From Iodobacter fluviatilis (GTDB taxonomy: Bacteria > Pseudomonadota > Gammaproteobacteria > Burkholderiales > Chitinibacteraceae), in contig NZ_UGHR01000001.1 in the NCBI RefSeq assembly GCF_900451195.1, forward strand, positions 1,922,001-1,986,000: a DNA stretch of 64,000 nucleotides, read 5' to 3'. Positions within the stretch are counted from its first letter, which is position 1, and the number at the start of each line of letters is the position of its first letter. A program made the translations under genes and the position numbers. Below the pieces are notes generated by a model. The model did not search any database. It saw only the letters and a list, made by a program, of their open reading frames with translations, and was not told the DNA's origin. This document shows, piece after piece, positions 7,705 through 18,413 of the stretch.

Positions 7705-8775
7705 ATGAGTATCAAAACTGAATCCATTGGCAGTATTCCGCGATCAGCAAAATTGCAGCATGCACAGGCTTTGTATGATCAGGGCGAGATGAGCGCTGCT
7801 GAGCTGGAGGTTTTTTATGATGAAGCGGTTAAAGACACCATTTTAAATCTGGAGGCGATTGGTTCGTCTGTACTGGGGGATGGCGAGCAACGAAAAACCC
7901 ATAGCTTTGCCACCTATGGGGTAGAGGGGAATGAAAACATGGCCGCAGATGGCTTATGTATTCCTTTTCATGACGGGCATATCCGCCAGTTGCCCCGCTT
8001 AACCCGCGGACCTTTCCGGTTTGCACGTTTTGCCCATGAAACCATTGGCCGGGCGCGCCAATATACGCAAAAGCCCTTTAAGCAGGCCATTATCTCGGCT
8101 TCTGCTTTAAGTTTGCTTTACCCCGTGAAGGGCATTGCCGATTATCCCCGTGATGAATTTGTGGCTGATTTACTGGCCGAGCAGGAAAAAGAAATTCGTG
8201 GTTGTTTTGCCCAAGGAGCGAGCAAAGTGCAGCTTGATTTTACCGAGGGGCGTCTCTCGGTAAAGCTGGATCCTAGCGGGCAGGTTTTGCGCAGCTTTAT
8301 TGATATCAATAATATGCTGCTGGATCGCTTCAGCCCTGAAGAACGGCAAAAAATTGGCATTCATACCTGCGCCGGCAGTGATCATGATTCCACTCATAGT
8401 GCCGATGTGGATTACGCCGAATTACTCCCTAGTCTGTTTGAAATAAAAGTGGGGTGTTTTTATATCGCGCTGGCCTGCGAGAAAGACCCGGAGAGGGTGC
8501 TGAAAATTATTCAGCAATACCGTAAGCCTGATCAGGTGATCTTTGTGGGGGTGATTGACGTGATTAATCCGCAGATTGAAACCGCCGAGACTGTTTGCGA
8601 AAGAGTATTGCAAGCCGCACGTTATATTCCGCATCCCTATCTGGCGACGACCGATGATTGTGGCTTTTCCCCTTTTTGCGATGACACCAGTACCAGCCGC
8701 GAAACCGCATTTGCTAAAATTGCAGCCCGTATTGAGGGCACCGCGCTTGCGGCGCGGCAGTTAGGCTACGCCTGA
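7705..8775 (+). CDS. MetE C-terminal-domain-like methyltransferase (YxjG/YxjH type)
   Basis: 356 residues, a single (beta/alpha)8 barrel resembling the C-terminal half of cobalamin-independent methionine synthase. Zinc ligands expected for thiol activation are visible: HTCAGSDHDSTHS near residue 220 (His-x-Cys) and the late Cys in TTDDCGFSPFCDD near residue 318. The N-terminal folate-binding half of MetE is absent, so the methyl donor is probably not tri-glutamyl methyl-tetrahydrofolate bound in the MetE way. Family relatives methylate homocysteine with alternative donors. A hybrid histidine kinase begins seven bases after the stop, suggesting one transcript. Substrate remains uncertain. Confidence 0.85.
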   Translation: MSIKTESIGSIPRSAKLQHAQALYDQGEMSAAELEVFYDEAVKDTILNLEAIGSSVLGDGEQRKTHSFATYGVEGNENMAADGLCIPFHDGHIRQLPRLTRGPFRFARFAHETIGRARQYTQKPFKQAIISASALSLLYPVKGIADYPRDEFVADLLAEQEKEIRGCFAQGASKVQLDFTEGRLSVKLDPSGQVLRSFIDINNMLLDRFSPEERQKIGIHTCAGSDHDSTHSADVDYAELLPSLFEIKVGCFYIALACEKDPERVLKIIQQYRKPDQVIFVGVIDVINPQIETAETVCERVLQAARYIPHPYLATTDDCGFSPFCDDTSTSRETAFAKIAARIEGTALAARQLGYA

Positions 8776-8782
8776 GCCCATT

Positions 8783-10303
8783 GTGATGTTGCATAGCTAC
8801 TCCTTGTTTGATCAGGCCGGTACTTTGCTGGATTGGAATGCTGTTTTTGCTGAGGAATTTGCCGCAGTTAAATTGCAGCCGGGAATCAGCATTGATGCAA
8901 TTCTGGCCGCACACCAAACGGCGGTTTTATCTTGTGATATAGGTCCGTTTTGTTATTCCAATACGGAGGTTTCCGTTGAGGGTGATGTACAGCTGACGAG
9001 CAAAGGATTGTTTGTGCGTATGGCGCAACTAAGTCGGGTGCTGGTCGCTGATCATGTCAGCCTGCTGCGCTCGGCCGCGATGCAAATGTCTAATACCATT
9101 GTGGCCGAGAAAGCCAGCCAAGAAGATGCACTGCGGCGGGCAAAAGCAGAGGCAGACGCGGCAAATCATGCAAAAAGCCAGTTTTTGGCTACCATGAGCC
9201 ATGAAATTCGTACTCCGCTCAATGGCATTTTGGGCATGGCGCAGCTGCTTTTACTGGATGACCTAGAGAAAGAAGAGCGCCTGAGTTACGCGCAAATTAT
9301 TTTGAAATCAGGCCAGAGCTTATTAACGCTGCTTAACGATATTCTGGATTTATCCAAAGTAGAGGCGGGTAAATTTGATCTGAATATTGCGGTGTTTGAG
9401 CCAGAAAAGCTCATGGACGATGTGCTTTCATTGTTCTCTTATAGCCTGATTCAAAAAAACATCAGCGTGCGTCGCAGCTGGCTTCAGGCTGCAGACAGGC
9501 CGCGCTATCTGGGCGATGCACTGCGTTTAAGGCAGATGCTGGCTAATTTACTGGGCAATGCCGTGAAGTTTACGGATGCCGGCACGGTGATGGTAGAGGC
9601 GTATGAAAGCCAGCGTGATGGCGATCATGCCATGCTGATGTTCAGGGTGTCGGATTCGGGTATTGGCATCAGCCCAGAGCAGCAATCGGCGTTATTTCTG
9701 CCTTTCTCTCAGCTTGATAACAGCAATACGCGCAAATACGGAGGCAGCGGCTTGGGATTGTCCATTGTGCGTGAGCTGGCACGCCTGATGGAGGGCGAGG
9801 TCGGCGTTGAGAGCGAGCCGGGCAAGGGGTCCTGCTTTTGGTTTAGTGTCCGTGTAGGGCTGGATTTCTCAGAACCGGCGGCCATGCCTTCCAGTATTGT
9901 TTATGAAAACCCAGGGGCAAAACACACTCTGCCCATTATGGTGGTGGATGATAATCCGCTTAATTTAACTGTGATAAAAACGATTTTATCTAAGCTGGGT
10001 TTCGCGCTGGAGCTGGCTCAGGATGGCCGCGAAGCGATCCAGCGGCTTGTCGATGGCGTCATGCCTACCCTGATTTTTATGGATTGCCAGATGCCCGATA
10101 TTGATGGCTTTGAAGCAACTCGGCAGATCAGGCAGATAGAGCTCGCAGCGCATCGCCCCCGTACGCCCATTATTGCTTTGAGCGCAGGCGTGTTTGAGCA
10201 TGATCGTCAGCTGTGCCTTGATGCAGGCATGGATGATTTTCTAGCCAAACCGATTCATATCGATGCCCTGCAAGCCATGCTTAAAAAATGGCTGACTATC
10301 TAA
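8783..10303 (+). CDS. hybrid sensor histidine kinase/response regulator
   Basis: 506 residues. Residues 1-110 look like a PAS-like sensory domain ([21 protein letters not shown]). A short coiled coil ([21 protein letters not shown]) leads into the phosphoacceptor H box [18 protein letters not shown] near residue 140. The ATPase has N box [12 protein letters not shown] and glycine boxes DSGIGIS and [10 protein letters not shown]. The C-terminal receiver (385-505) has VVDDNP and the aspartate in [14 protein letters not shown]. No membrane segment is present, so it is cytosolic. GTG at 8783 or ATG at 8786 may be the start. It follows the methyltransferase gene by seven bases; a link to that metabolism is plausible but not shown. 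No separate phosphotransfer protein is encoded nearby. Confidence 0.92.
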   Translation: MMLHSYSLFDQAGTLLDWNAVFAEEFAAVKLQPGISIDAILAAHQTAVLSCDIGPFCYSNTEVSVEGDVQLTSKGLFVRMAQLSRVLVADHVSLLRSAAMQMSNTIVAEKASQEDALRRAKAEADAANHAKSQFLATMSHEIRTPLNGILGMAQLLLLDDLEKEERLSYAQIILKSGQSLLTLLNDILDLSKVEAGKFDLNIAVFEPEKLMDDVLSLFSYSLIQKNISVRRSWLQAADRPRYLGDALRLRQMLANLLGNAVKFTDAGTVMVEAYESQRDGDHAMLMFRVSDSGIGISPEQQSALFLPFSQLDNSNTRKYGGSGLGLSIVRELARLMEGEVGVESEPGKGSCFWFSVRVGLDFSEPAAMPSSIVYENPGAKHTLPIMVVDDNPLNLTVIKTILSKLGFALELAQDGREAIQRLVDGVMPTLIFMDCQMPDIDGFEATRQIRQIELAAHRPRTPIIALSAGVFEHDRQLCLDAGMDDFLAKPIHIDALQAMLKKWLTI

Positions 10304-10483
10304 ATACAGCGCTTAATGCAGGTGCCTTGTTTTATCGGCATATCGCTGGGCCTTCGTTTTGTAAGGCTGATGCTTCCCTTTTGCAATGATGCTGCAATAT
10401 GACTTTGTTTATGCCTTCAATTCTGGCGCAAGCGGCGGGCAGCGTGGTATAAGCTGAATGATCAAAATCTTACAGAAAACATA

Positions 10484-11497
10484 ATGAATTTGCGGGAATT
10501 GGCTCAGTTGTTGAATTTATCGCCAACGACGGTAAGCCGCGCCTTAAATGTTTTTTCTGATGTCAGTGAAAAGACGCGGCTTAAAGTGGCCGCAGCAGCC
10601 GAGCGCCATGGCTATCGGCCTAATAGTACCGCCCGAAAACTGGCGCTGGGCCGCACCGATTGCGTGGGCATGATTTACCCGTTGCAGCCTAATGATTTAA
10701 ATGATCCGGTGTTTCATGCCATTGTGGGCGGGATGACCGATCAGTTTAATGATGCAGGCATCGATCTGATGCTGATTTCGGCAGACAACCACAATGAGTT
10801 GCAAACCTATCAGCGCATTACCGCCGGGCACCGGGTAGACGGGCTGATTGTGGCGCGTACCTGCGTATTTGACGAGCGATTACGCTATTTGCAATCGTGT
10901 CAGTTTCCTTTTGTCGCGCACGGCCGCTCGCAAATGGATGCACCTTATCCTTGGTTTGATTACGATAACGAAGCCGGTACGCGTGCAGCAGTAGAGCGTC
11001 TGCTAGCCTTGGGGCATAAGCGAATCGCCCTGATTTCTGCGCCCCTAGCGCTTAATTTTGCCATGCAGCGTAAGCAGGGTTTTGTGGCCGCTATGCAGGC
11101 CGCAAGTGTAGCTATTGATTCGGCTTTATTACAAGAAGGCGCGTTGACGGCGCAAATGGGCGAAGCGTTAATGCACCGCCTGCTAAAGCTCAGCCAGCGG
11201 CCAACGGCGGTGATTGTAGACAACAATCTGGCCGCCATGGGCGTGCTGGCGGCACTTAGGCAGGCAGAGCTGAGGGCGGGGACGGATATTTCGTTGATTG
11301 TGTTTGGCGGCGTTGCGCCAGAGCTGGCCATGGGGCAAAACATCACCGCCATCCGCCAGCCAGATCCGCGTGAAGCAGGCATCACACTGGCCTCGCTGAT
11401 GCTGGCAAGGCTGAGAGGGGAAGACCCCGCCTCCTTACAAGTGCTTTGGCCAACCCTGTTGCAGCCGGGCACGAGTGATCAGGCTTGTTTGATTTAA
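10484..11497 (+). CDS. LacI-family transcriptional regulator
   Basis: 337 residues. The N-terminal helix-turn-helix (MNLRELAQLLNLSPTTVSRALN) and hinge helix (RPNSTARKLALG) are typical of the family. The rest is a periplasmic-binding-protein-like sensor (GMIYPLQP, VDGLIVARTCVFDE, RIALISAPLALNFAMQRKQGF). It is likely the repressor or activator of the adjacent maltose/alpha-glucoside genes, responding to a sugar or sugar derivative. LacI-type palindromes lie in the region between it and the maltoporin. The gene most similar in role would be MalR/MalI-like, but I do not assign a symbol. Confidence 0.92.
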   Translation: MNLRELAQLLNLSPTTVSRALNVFSDVSEKTRLKVAAAAERHGYRPNSTARKLALGRTDCVGMIYPLQPNDLNDPVFHAIVGGMTDQFNDAGIDLMLISADNHNELQTYQRITAGHRVDGLIVARTCVFDERLRYLQSCQFPFVAHGRSQMDAPYPWFDYDNEAGTRAAVERLLALGHKRIALISAPLALNFAMQRKQGFVAAMQAASVAIDSALLQEGALTAQMGEALMHRLLKLSQRPTAVIVDNNLAAMGVLAALRQAELRAGTDISLIVFGGVAPELAMGQNITAIRQPDPREAGITLASLMLARLRGEDPASLQVLWPTLLQPGTSDQACLI

Positions 11498-11512
11498 TTA
11501 GGCTGCTTGTTA

Positions 11513-11557
11513 AAACCCAAATCCTAAAACACGGAGGGGCGCGGAGAAAACCTAAGG
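11513..11557. repeat. dispersed ACACGGAG repeat, copy 1
   Basis: A run AACCCAAATC-CTAAAACACGGAGG-GCGCGGAGAAAA matches a second copy at 13403-13459 (AACCCAAATC-TTGAAACACGGAGG-CACAGAG, then ACGGAGAAAA). Both sit directly downstream of a sugar-locus gene. Degenerate relatives of this motif recur in intergenic DNA of many bacteria. Confidence 0.6.
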
Positions 11558-11713
11558 TTTGTAGGCAAGAGTGAGGAAACAAAGTATTTATGTGGGCGGG
11601 CATAAAGCCGTGCTCATCCTCATGTTTTTTTAGAATGGCCAAAGGTATGTGGTTTTTTGGGGAATTACGCCCTGTTTCTGCCCGATTTGTAATGTAGAAC
11701 CCGTTTTGTTGAT

Positions 11714-11747
11714 TGCCCGTTTCTTTTGTAAGGAAGCGGGCATTTTT
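11714..11747 (+). terminator. rho-independent terminator
   Basis: TGCCCGTTTC (11714-11723) pairs with GAAGCGGGCA (11733-11742) with one G-U pair, followed by TTTTT. It would end transcription from the LacI-type regulator about 220 bases upstream, isolating it from the maltoporin. Confidence 0.65.
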
Positions 11748-11872
11748 ATTGCCCTGAGCTCAGGATGCGGCGTAAATAAATGGGCGTTTTAATGATGTAT
11801 GAATATTGTAAATAGGGTTAACAATGTAGTTTACAGCGTGTAGTGCCCTGGATTAACTTACGAAAAATCAAA

Positions 11873-11888
11873 TCCAAACCGCTTTGGA
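11873..11888. promoter_or_regulatory. LacI-type operator candidate 1
   Basis: TCCAAA-CCGC-TTTGGA is a perfect inverted repeat with a four-base centre that includes CG, typical of the size and symmetry of LacI-family operators. It lies about 185 bases upstream of the maltoporin ATG. Confidence 0.4.
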
Positions 11889-11951
11889 AATTGTGGATGG
11901 CTTTGTTTTTATCGCTTTCAAACCGTTTAAAACAAATAAAATGATGGATTG

Positions 11952-11961
11952 AAAGCGCTTT
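11952..11961. promoter_or_regulatory. LacI-type operator candidate 2
   Basis: AAAGCGCTTT is a perfect palindrome with the central CG expected of LacI/GalR-family sites, 110 bases before the maltoporin ATG. A weaker related site (TCAAACCGTTTAAA) lies at 11918-11931. The adjacent LacI-type regulator is the natural candidate to bind. Confidence 0.5.
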
Positions 11962-12008
11962 TGATCTGCCTTGGCAATATGATTTGCTGTTTTGTAGGGG
12001 TTTATTGA

Positions 12009-13370
<1,362 letters not shown>

Positions 13371-13402
13371 GTTGGGCTGGTGCAGTCTTAACTGGTATTA
13401 GA

Positions 13403-13459
13403 CAACCCAAATCTTGAAACACGGAGGCCACAGAGAACACGGAGTTTCACGGAGAAAAG
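13403..13459. repeat. dispersed ACACGGAG repeat, copy 2
   Basis: Second copy of the element seen at 11513-11557, with three spaced GGAG units (ACACGGAGG, ACACGGAG, TCACGGAG). It follows the maltoporin stop by about 30 bases. Confidence 0.6.
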
Positions 13460-13535
13460 TCTTTTAAATATGTTCATTGGCTTTGATTTCTGGTCATGTT
13501 CAATTTAAAAAGTTTGAATTTTTACCGGGACTGGT

Positions 13536-13768
13536 GGCACAGGGCTTAAGAGTCCCCTTGAAACACGCCGTAGCGAGGAACAAGCGGGGCGGGGTTTCGG
13601 CCAGGGAGCGAGGCAGCGAGCCAATCCCGCCCGCCGCCGACTCGATTGTCCGCAGCGTAGGGGTCTTCGTGTTTCGTGGGGCGGCCTTCTTTGCTTCCTT
13701 TCTTGGCCGTTCAAGAAAGGGAGTCCCCCGCGGGGATGCCGCACCAAAACCAACGTGCCGAAGGCACT
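13536..13768 (+). repeat. 230-bp dispersed repeat, copy A (forward)
   Basis: From GGCACAGGGCTTAAG to GTGCCGAAGGCACT, this block matches in inverted orientation 18118-18349. Shared segments include CGAGGAACAAGCGGGG, CTCGATTGTCCGCAG and GGGGCGGCCTTCTTTG. A hairpin CCTTTCTTG/CAAGAAAGG (13697-13705 and 13712-13720) and a short palindrome GTGCCGAAGGCAC at the end are internal structures. The centre differs most between the two copies. No open frame is conserved, so it is a non-coding mobile or structural repeat. Confidence 0.85.
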
Positions 13769-13903
13769 AAAAAGATGATCCATGAGTAAGCTCGGGTCTT
13801 GAATAAGACTTAAGTGCTAAGTCAGCTAAAACAGGATGTTTAGGCTGGCTTAGCGTGTTGAACCCCTCCGGGCTTTGCCTGGAATTTTATAATGGATTGA
13901 GTC

Positions 13904-15520
13904 ATGCTCAAGACAGATCGTGAATGGTGGCGTGGTGCTGTCATCTATCAAGTTTATCCACGCAGCTTTGCAGATGCCAATGCCGATGGCGTGGGTGATT
14001 TGCAGGGCTTGCTCGGCAAATTGCCCTATATCGCCGCGCTGGGGGTAGATGCGGTCTGGATCAGTCCGTTTTTTAAATCGCCAATGAAAGATTTTGGCTA
14101 CGATGTAAGCGACTATTGTCAGGTTGATCCGCTGTTTGGCACGCTGGCCGATTTTGATGCGGTGCTAGCCAAGGCGCATGAGCTGGGCTTAAAAGTGATG
14201 ATCGATCAGGTGCTCTCGCACACCTCGGATCAAAACGCCTGGTTTGCCGATAGCCGCCTGAGCCGTAAGGGCGACAAAGCCGATTGGTATGTTTGGGCCG
14301 ATGCCAAGGCCGATGGCTCTGCGCCAAATAATTGGCTGTCTGTGTTTGGTGGCCCCGCGTGGACGTGGGATACGCGCCGTTGCCAATATTATTTGCATAA
14401 TTTTTTAAGCAGCCAGCCCGATTTAAACTTCCATTGCCCTGACGTGCAGAATGCCATTTTAGAAGCGATTCGTTTCTGGCTGGCGCGTGGCGTGGATGGC
14501 TTTCGCTTTGATGCGTGTAATTTCCATTTTCATGATCGCAAGCTGCGTAATAATCCGCCCGCTAAAAGTAAAGATACCAAGACAGTTAGCCCGGATAATC
14601 CTTACGGCTTTCAAGCGCATGTACATGATAAATCCCAGCCAGAAAATATCGACTTTCTAAAACGGGTGCGTCTGCTGCTGGATGAATACGGCGCAATGAG
14701 TGTGGGTGAAGTAGGGGATGACGACAGCCTGAAAGTGATGGCCGAATACACCACAGGCGGCGATAAGCTGAATATGGCCTATAGCTTTAATTTGCTGACT
14801 AAAGACTTTACTGCGGCGTATATCCGCAAGCAAATTGAAGACCTTGAAAAGCGCATAGGAGATGGCTGGGGCTGCTGGTCTATTGGCAATCATGATGTGA
14901 TGCGCGTACTGAGCCGCTGGGGCAATAACAGTCAAAACCCGCGATTTTCGCGCAGTATGCTGGCGATGCTGCTGTGTTTTAGAGGCTCTGCCTGCCTGTG
15001 GCAGGGGGATGAGCTGGGGCTGCCCGAAGCCGATATTCCGTTTGAGCTATTGCAAGATCCTTACGGTATTGCCATGTGGCCGGAGTTTAAAGGCCGCGAT
15101 GGCTGCCGCACACCGATGCCCTGGCAGCATGATGCCGCCGCTGCTGGCTTTAGTACCGGCGCACCTTGGTTGCCGGTACCTGAATCACACCAGCAGCTGG
15201 CCGTCAGCACGCAAGAGCATGACCCTGAATCCACCTTAAACTTTTATCGCCATTTTATTAGCTGGCGTAAGACGCAAGCCGTGCTTTGGCAGGGTGATAT
15301 TCAGTTTGTGGATGCGCCAGAGCCGCTGCTGGCCTTTAGCCGCAGCCTCAATGGTGAGCGCTGGTTGTGCGTATTTAATTTATCTGAAAGTCGCCAATCG
15401 CTGCCGTGTAAAGACAAGCTCACGCAACTGGCCGATGCGGGCCTGAGTGGCGCAAGTATTAAGTCAGGCGTGATTGAGTTTGACCATTGGGGCGCGCTGA
15501 TTGCCCGCGTAGAGGCGTAA
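13904..15520 (+). CDS. GH13 alpha-glucosidase
   Basis: 538 residues, cytosolic (no signal peptide). GH13 barrel motifs in order: DAVWISPFFKSPMKDFGYDVSDY near 50, catalytic nucleophile in GVDGFRFDACNF near 205, general acid/base Glu in MSVGEVGD near 267, and the transition-state Asp in SIGNHDV near 330. The family hydrolyses terminal alpha-1,4 (or alpha-1,6) glucose from short oligosaccharides; this fits a cytosolic enzyme that splits imported maltose. malK follows after three bases, so it is in the transporter operon. GH13 subfamily 23-like bacterial alpha-glucosidases have this layout. Substrate preference cannot be read safely. Confidence 0.93.
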   Translation: MLKTDREWWRGAVIYQVYPRSFADANADGVGDLQGLLGKLPYIAALGVDAVWISPFFKSPMKDFGYDVSDYCQVDPLFGTLADFDAVLAKAHELGLKVMIDQVLSHTSDQNAWFADSRLSRKGDKADWYVWADAKADGSAPNNWLSVFGGPAWTWDTRRCQYYLHNFLSSQPDLNFHCPDVQNAILEAIRFWLARGVDGFRFDACNFHFHDRKLRNNPPAKSKDTKTVSPDNPYGFQAHVHDKSQPENIDFLKRVRLLLDEYGAMSVGEVGDDDSLKVMAEYTTGGDKLNMAYSFNLLTKDFTAAYIRKQIEDLEKRIGDGWGCWSIGNHDVMRVLSRWGNNSQNPRFSRSMLAMLLCFRGSACLWQGDELGLPEADIPFELLQDPYGIAMWPEFKGRDGCRTPMPWQHDAAAAGFSTGAPWLPVPESHQQLAVSTQEHDPESTLNFYRHFISWRKTQAVLWQGDIQFVDAPEPLLAFSRSLNGERWLCVFNLSESRQSLPCKDKLTQLADAGLSGASIKSGVIEFDHWGALIARVEA

Positions 15521-15523
15521 GGT

Positions 15524-16633
15524 ATGGCTACTGTTTCATTAAAAGGGATTAAAAAAGCGTTTTCTTCGGTGTATACCCTGCATGGCATCGATTTAGAAAT
15601 CAAAGATGGCGAATTTATTGTGTTTGTTGGCCCCTCTGGCTGCGGTAAATCAACCTTGCTGCGCACGATTGCGGGCTTAGAAGACATTACTGATGGCGAA
15701 ATGTGTATCGATGGGCAACGCGTCAACGAGCTGCCGCCGGTAAAACGTGGCATATCTATGGTGTTTCAGAGCTACGCGCTTTACCCGCATATGGATGTAT
15801 TTGAAAACCTCGCTTTTGGCTTAAAGCTGGCGGGCATGAAAAAAGCCGAATACACGCCACTGGTAGAGCGGGTAGCCAAAGTTTTGCAAATTGAGCCTTT
15901 GCTGCATCGCAAGCCGCGCGATATGTCGGGCGGGCAGCGGCAGCGGGTGGCGATTGGCCGCGCCATTGTGCAAAAGCCGAAGGTGTTTTTGTTTGACGAG
16001 CCGCTGTCTAATCTGGATGCCTCGCTGCGGGTGCAAATGCGGATTGAAATCGCCCGTTTGCACCGCGAGCTGGGTAGCACCATGATTTATGTCACCCACG
16101 ATCAGACCGAAGCGATGACCTTGGCCGACCGGATTGTGGTGCTGCGTGCCGGGCAGGTAGAGCAGGTTGGCACGCCGATTGAGCTGTATTACCAGCCGGA
16201 TAATCTGTTTGTAGCGGGCTTTATTGGCTCGCCCAAAATGAATACTTTAAGCGCCAAGATTGCCGCAATTGATGAAGGCAGCGTGACAGTTGCCTTAGCA
16301 GATGGCAGCCAGCTTGCGGTGACGGTGGATGCGGCAGGCGCAAATATCGGTGACGAAGTCACACTGGGCGTGCGCCCCGAGCATTTGAAAATTTCACCCG
16401 CAGCGGGCAGTAATGCGCTGAGCGGTATCACGCTGGCGCTGGAGCAGCTGGGTGAAGCATCGATGTTGTATTTAGAAGTGCCCGGCATGCGGGATACCTT
16501 TGTGGCCCGTATGCCTGCGCTGTTTAGCTCAAAACCGGGCGAGCGCAGCGTGCTGCACTTTAGGCCGGAGCACGGTTTCTTGTTTAAAGCCGATGGCAGC
16601 GCAATGCGCCGTCTTCACCCACTGGCCGAATAA
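15524..16633 (+). CDS. malK: maltose/oligosaccharide ABC transporter ATPase
   Basis: 369 residues. ATPase core: Walker A GPSGCGKST near 40, Q loop VFQSYALYPHM, signature MSGGQRQRVAIGRA near 135, Walker B VFLFDEPLSNLDA, and switch His in VTHDQTEAMTLADR. The C-terminal TOBE-type regulatory domain (TLGVRPEHLKIS) is typical of the MalK/UgpC group and can bind regulators. It powers import by a MalFG channel. It starts three bases after the glucosidase stop and precedes malE by about 90 bases. The MalK/UgpC group also energises other sugar importers, so shared use is possible. Confidence 0.92.
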   Translation: MATVSLKGIKKAFSSVYTLHGIDLEIKDGEFIVFVGPSGCGKSTLLRTIAGLEDITDGEMCIDGQRVNELPPVKRGISMVFQSYALYPHMDVFENLAFGLKLAGMKKAEYTPLVERVAKVLQIEPLLHRKPRDMSGGQRQRVAIGRAIVQKPKVFLFDEPLSNLDASLRVQMRIEIARLHRELGSTMIYVTHDQTEAMTLADRIVVLRAGQVEQVGTPIELYYQPDNLFVAGFIGSPKMNTLSAKIAAIDEGSVTVALADGSQLAVTVDAAGANIGDEVTLGVRPEHLKISPAAGSNALSGITLALEQLGEASMLYLEVPGMRDTFVARMPALFSSKPGERSVLHFRPEHGFLFKADGSAMRRLHPLAE

Positions 16634-16721
16634 TCATTTGGCTTTTTAAAAATTGCAGCTTTATTTTGCCTGCGCTGGGTATTTCTCTGGCAAGGGCTTT
16701 GCTTGGTTTTTTGGAGGGTTT

Positions 16722-17921
16722 ATGAATACAACACGCCGCCAGTTTGGCAAGTTTGCAGTTTCTACTATCGCAGCAGCAGTCGCGATTTCTTTTGCCGGGC
16801 CTGCTTTTGCTGCAGATAAGCTGGTGATTTGGGTGAATGGCGATAAGGGCTATAAGGGCATCGGGCAGGTGGGCGCCGCTTTTACCAAGGCCACTGGGGT
16901 AGAGGTAGTGGTGGAGCATCCCGAAGATGCGCCTTCTAAATTTCAGCAGGCGGCTGCCGCAGGCAAAGGCCCGGATATCTGGATCTGGCCGCATGATCGC
17001 CTAGGTGAATGGATGACGGCAGGCTTACTTAGCCCGATTACGCCATCCAAGAAAGTGCAGGCCGAGATCGACCCGCTGGCTTGGAAAGCTTTTACCGTAA
17101 ATGGTAAACAATGGGGCTATCCGATTGCCATTGAAGCGCTGGCGCTGATTTATAACAAAGACCTCGTACCTGTGCCGCCTAAGAGCTTTGATGATGTGAT
17201 GGCGCTGGATAAAAAACTAGCCGCGCAGGGCAAAAAAGCCATTCTGTGGGATTACGGCGAGCCTTATTTTAGCTGGCCATTGCTGGCAGCAGGCGGCGCG
17301 TATGCCTTTAAGCCTAAGGCTGATGGCACTTACGATGCGAAAGATGTGGGCGTCAACAATGCTGGAGCTATTGCGGGCTTAGAAACCATTAATACAATGA
17401 TTAAAACCGGCGTCATGCCAAAAAGCGCGACTTATGCCGATATGGAAGCCGGTGTGAATCAGGGCAAGATCGCCATGATGATCAATGGCCCCTGGGCCTG
17501 GGACAATCTGAAAAAGAGCAAAATCAACTGGGCAGTAGCGCCAATTCCATCGATTAATGGTAAGCCGGGCGCGCCCTTTGTGGGTGTATTGGGTGCCATG
17601 CTGAATCGCTCTTCTAAGAATAAAGAGCTGGCGGTGGAGTTTTTAGAAAACCATATGCTCACCGTACAAGGCCTTAAAACCATGAATGCCGATGTGCCCT
17701 TGGGCGTGCCCGCCAATAAAGCTTTTTTTAATGAGCTGAAATCTGATCCGGCGATTAAAGCATCGATGGAATCTGCTAAAGCGGGCCAGCCTATGCCTAA
17801 TATCCCGGAAATGGGCCGCTTCTGGGCTTCATTAAAATCAGCATTGCAAAATGTAACGCAAGGCCGCCAAACCCCTAAGCAGGGCCTGGATGCTGCAGCG
17901 GCACGGATTAGCAGTAAGTAA
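16722..17921 (+). CDS. malE: periplasmic maltose/maltodextrin-binding protein
   Basis: About 399 residues from the ATG at 16722, which has GGAGGG six bases before it; the longer frame from 16653 is unlikely. The signal peptide [31 protein letters not shown] precedes a mature start [20 protein letters not shown] that closely matches E. coli MalE (LVIWINGDKGYNGLAEVG). Motifs FEKATG-like [24 protein letters not shown] and [18 protein letters not shown] also follow MalE. It captures maltose and maltodextrins and hands them to MalFGK2. The twin Arg (TRRQF) near the N-terminus could mark Tat export, but MalE is normally Sec-exported. Confidence 0.93.
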   Translation: MNTTRRQFGKFAVSTIAAAVAISFAGPAFAADKLVIWVNGDKGYKGIGQVGAAFTKATGVEVVVEHPEDAPSKFQQAAAAGKGPDIWIWPHDRLGEWMTAGLLSPITPSKKVQAEIDPLAWKAFTVNGKQWGYPIAIEALALIYNKDLVPVPPKSFDDVMALDKKLAAQGKKAILWDYGEPYFSWPLLAAGGAYAFKPKADGTYDAKDVGVNNAGAIAGLETINTMIKTGVMPKSATYADMEAGVNQGKIAMMINGPWAWDNLKKSKINWAVAPIPSINGKPGAPFVGVLGAMLNRSSKNKELAVEFLENHMLTVQGLKTMNADVPLGVPANKAFFNELKSDPAIKASMESAKAGQPMPNIPEMGRFWASLKSALQNVTQGRQTPKQGLDAAAARISSK

Positions 17922-17956
17922 GGCGAATTGTTTACTGCGATCGTGATATTTGTAGG

Positions 17957-17983
17957 GTGGGCACACGGTTTTATCGTGCCCAC
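17957..17983 (+). terminator. hairpin after malE
   Basis: GTGGGCAC (17957-17964) pairs exactly with GTGCCCAC (17976-17983). It follows malE by 35 bases, with no U run. It may attenuate the transcript or stabilise the malE 3' end, as the intergenic hairpins after malE do in enterobacteria. The flank TGTAGGGTGGGCA is itself a widespread repeat. Confidence 0.45.
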
Positions 17984-18117
17984 GCGTGCATTGCCGCCGC
18001 GAGTGAAAGACTTGCTCGCTCTATAGATATCAATTGGATCTATTGGTATGTATGGCTTTTTTTGTAGGGCGGGTGAAACCCCATATGCGCTAAGCAAAGT
18101 CAAAAGCCATTTTTTTT

Positions 18118-18349
18118 AGTGCCTTCGGCACATTAATTTTGGTGCGGGCGTCCCGCTGGACCTTCCTTTCTTGCGCGGCCAAGAAACGAAGCCAAAGAAG
18201 GCCGCCCCAAACAGCACGAAGGCCCCTCACTGCGGACAATCGAGGTGGCGTCAATTCAACTCGCTTCGCTCAAACACGAATTGACGACTACCCCACCCCG
18301 CTTGTTCCTCGCTTCGGCGTGCTTCAGGGGGGTACTTAAGCCCCGTGCC
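18118..18349 (-). repeat. 230-bp dispersed repeat, copy B (inverted)
   Basis: The reverse complement of copy A at 13536-13768, beginning AGTGCCTTCGGCAC and ending CCCCGTGCC. The ends and the CGAGGAACAAGCGGGG and CTCGATTGTCCGCAG segments are well conserved, while the centre differs. The two copies are opposed and enclose the glucosidase, malK and malE. Confidence 0.85.
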
Positions 18350-18413
18350 GAGAGCGTGGGTATCGTGTTTTTCGCTGTTTGCTAATGACAAAAAAGTTTG
18401 GTTAGCGCGTATG

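Larger units (their letters stand above)
13371..13903. other. repeat-filled gap between maltoporin and alpha-glucosidase
   Basis: About 530 bases without a credible gene. It holds the second ACACGGAG repeat (13403-13459) and copy A of a 230-bp repeat (13536-13768). Open frames over the repeat are Arg/Pro-rich and are by-products of its GC-rich sequence. The last 100 bases lead to the glucosidase; no clear ribosome binding site of canonical type is seen. Confidence 0.6.

Noticed and set aside
13505..13783. Open frames within the 230-bp repeat
   Set aside because: They are not conserved between the two copies and follow from GC-rich sequence.
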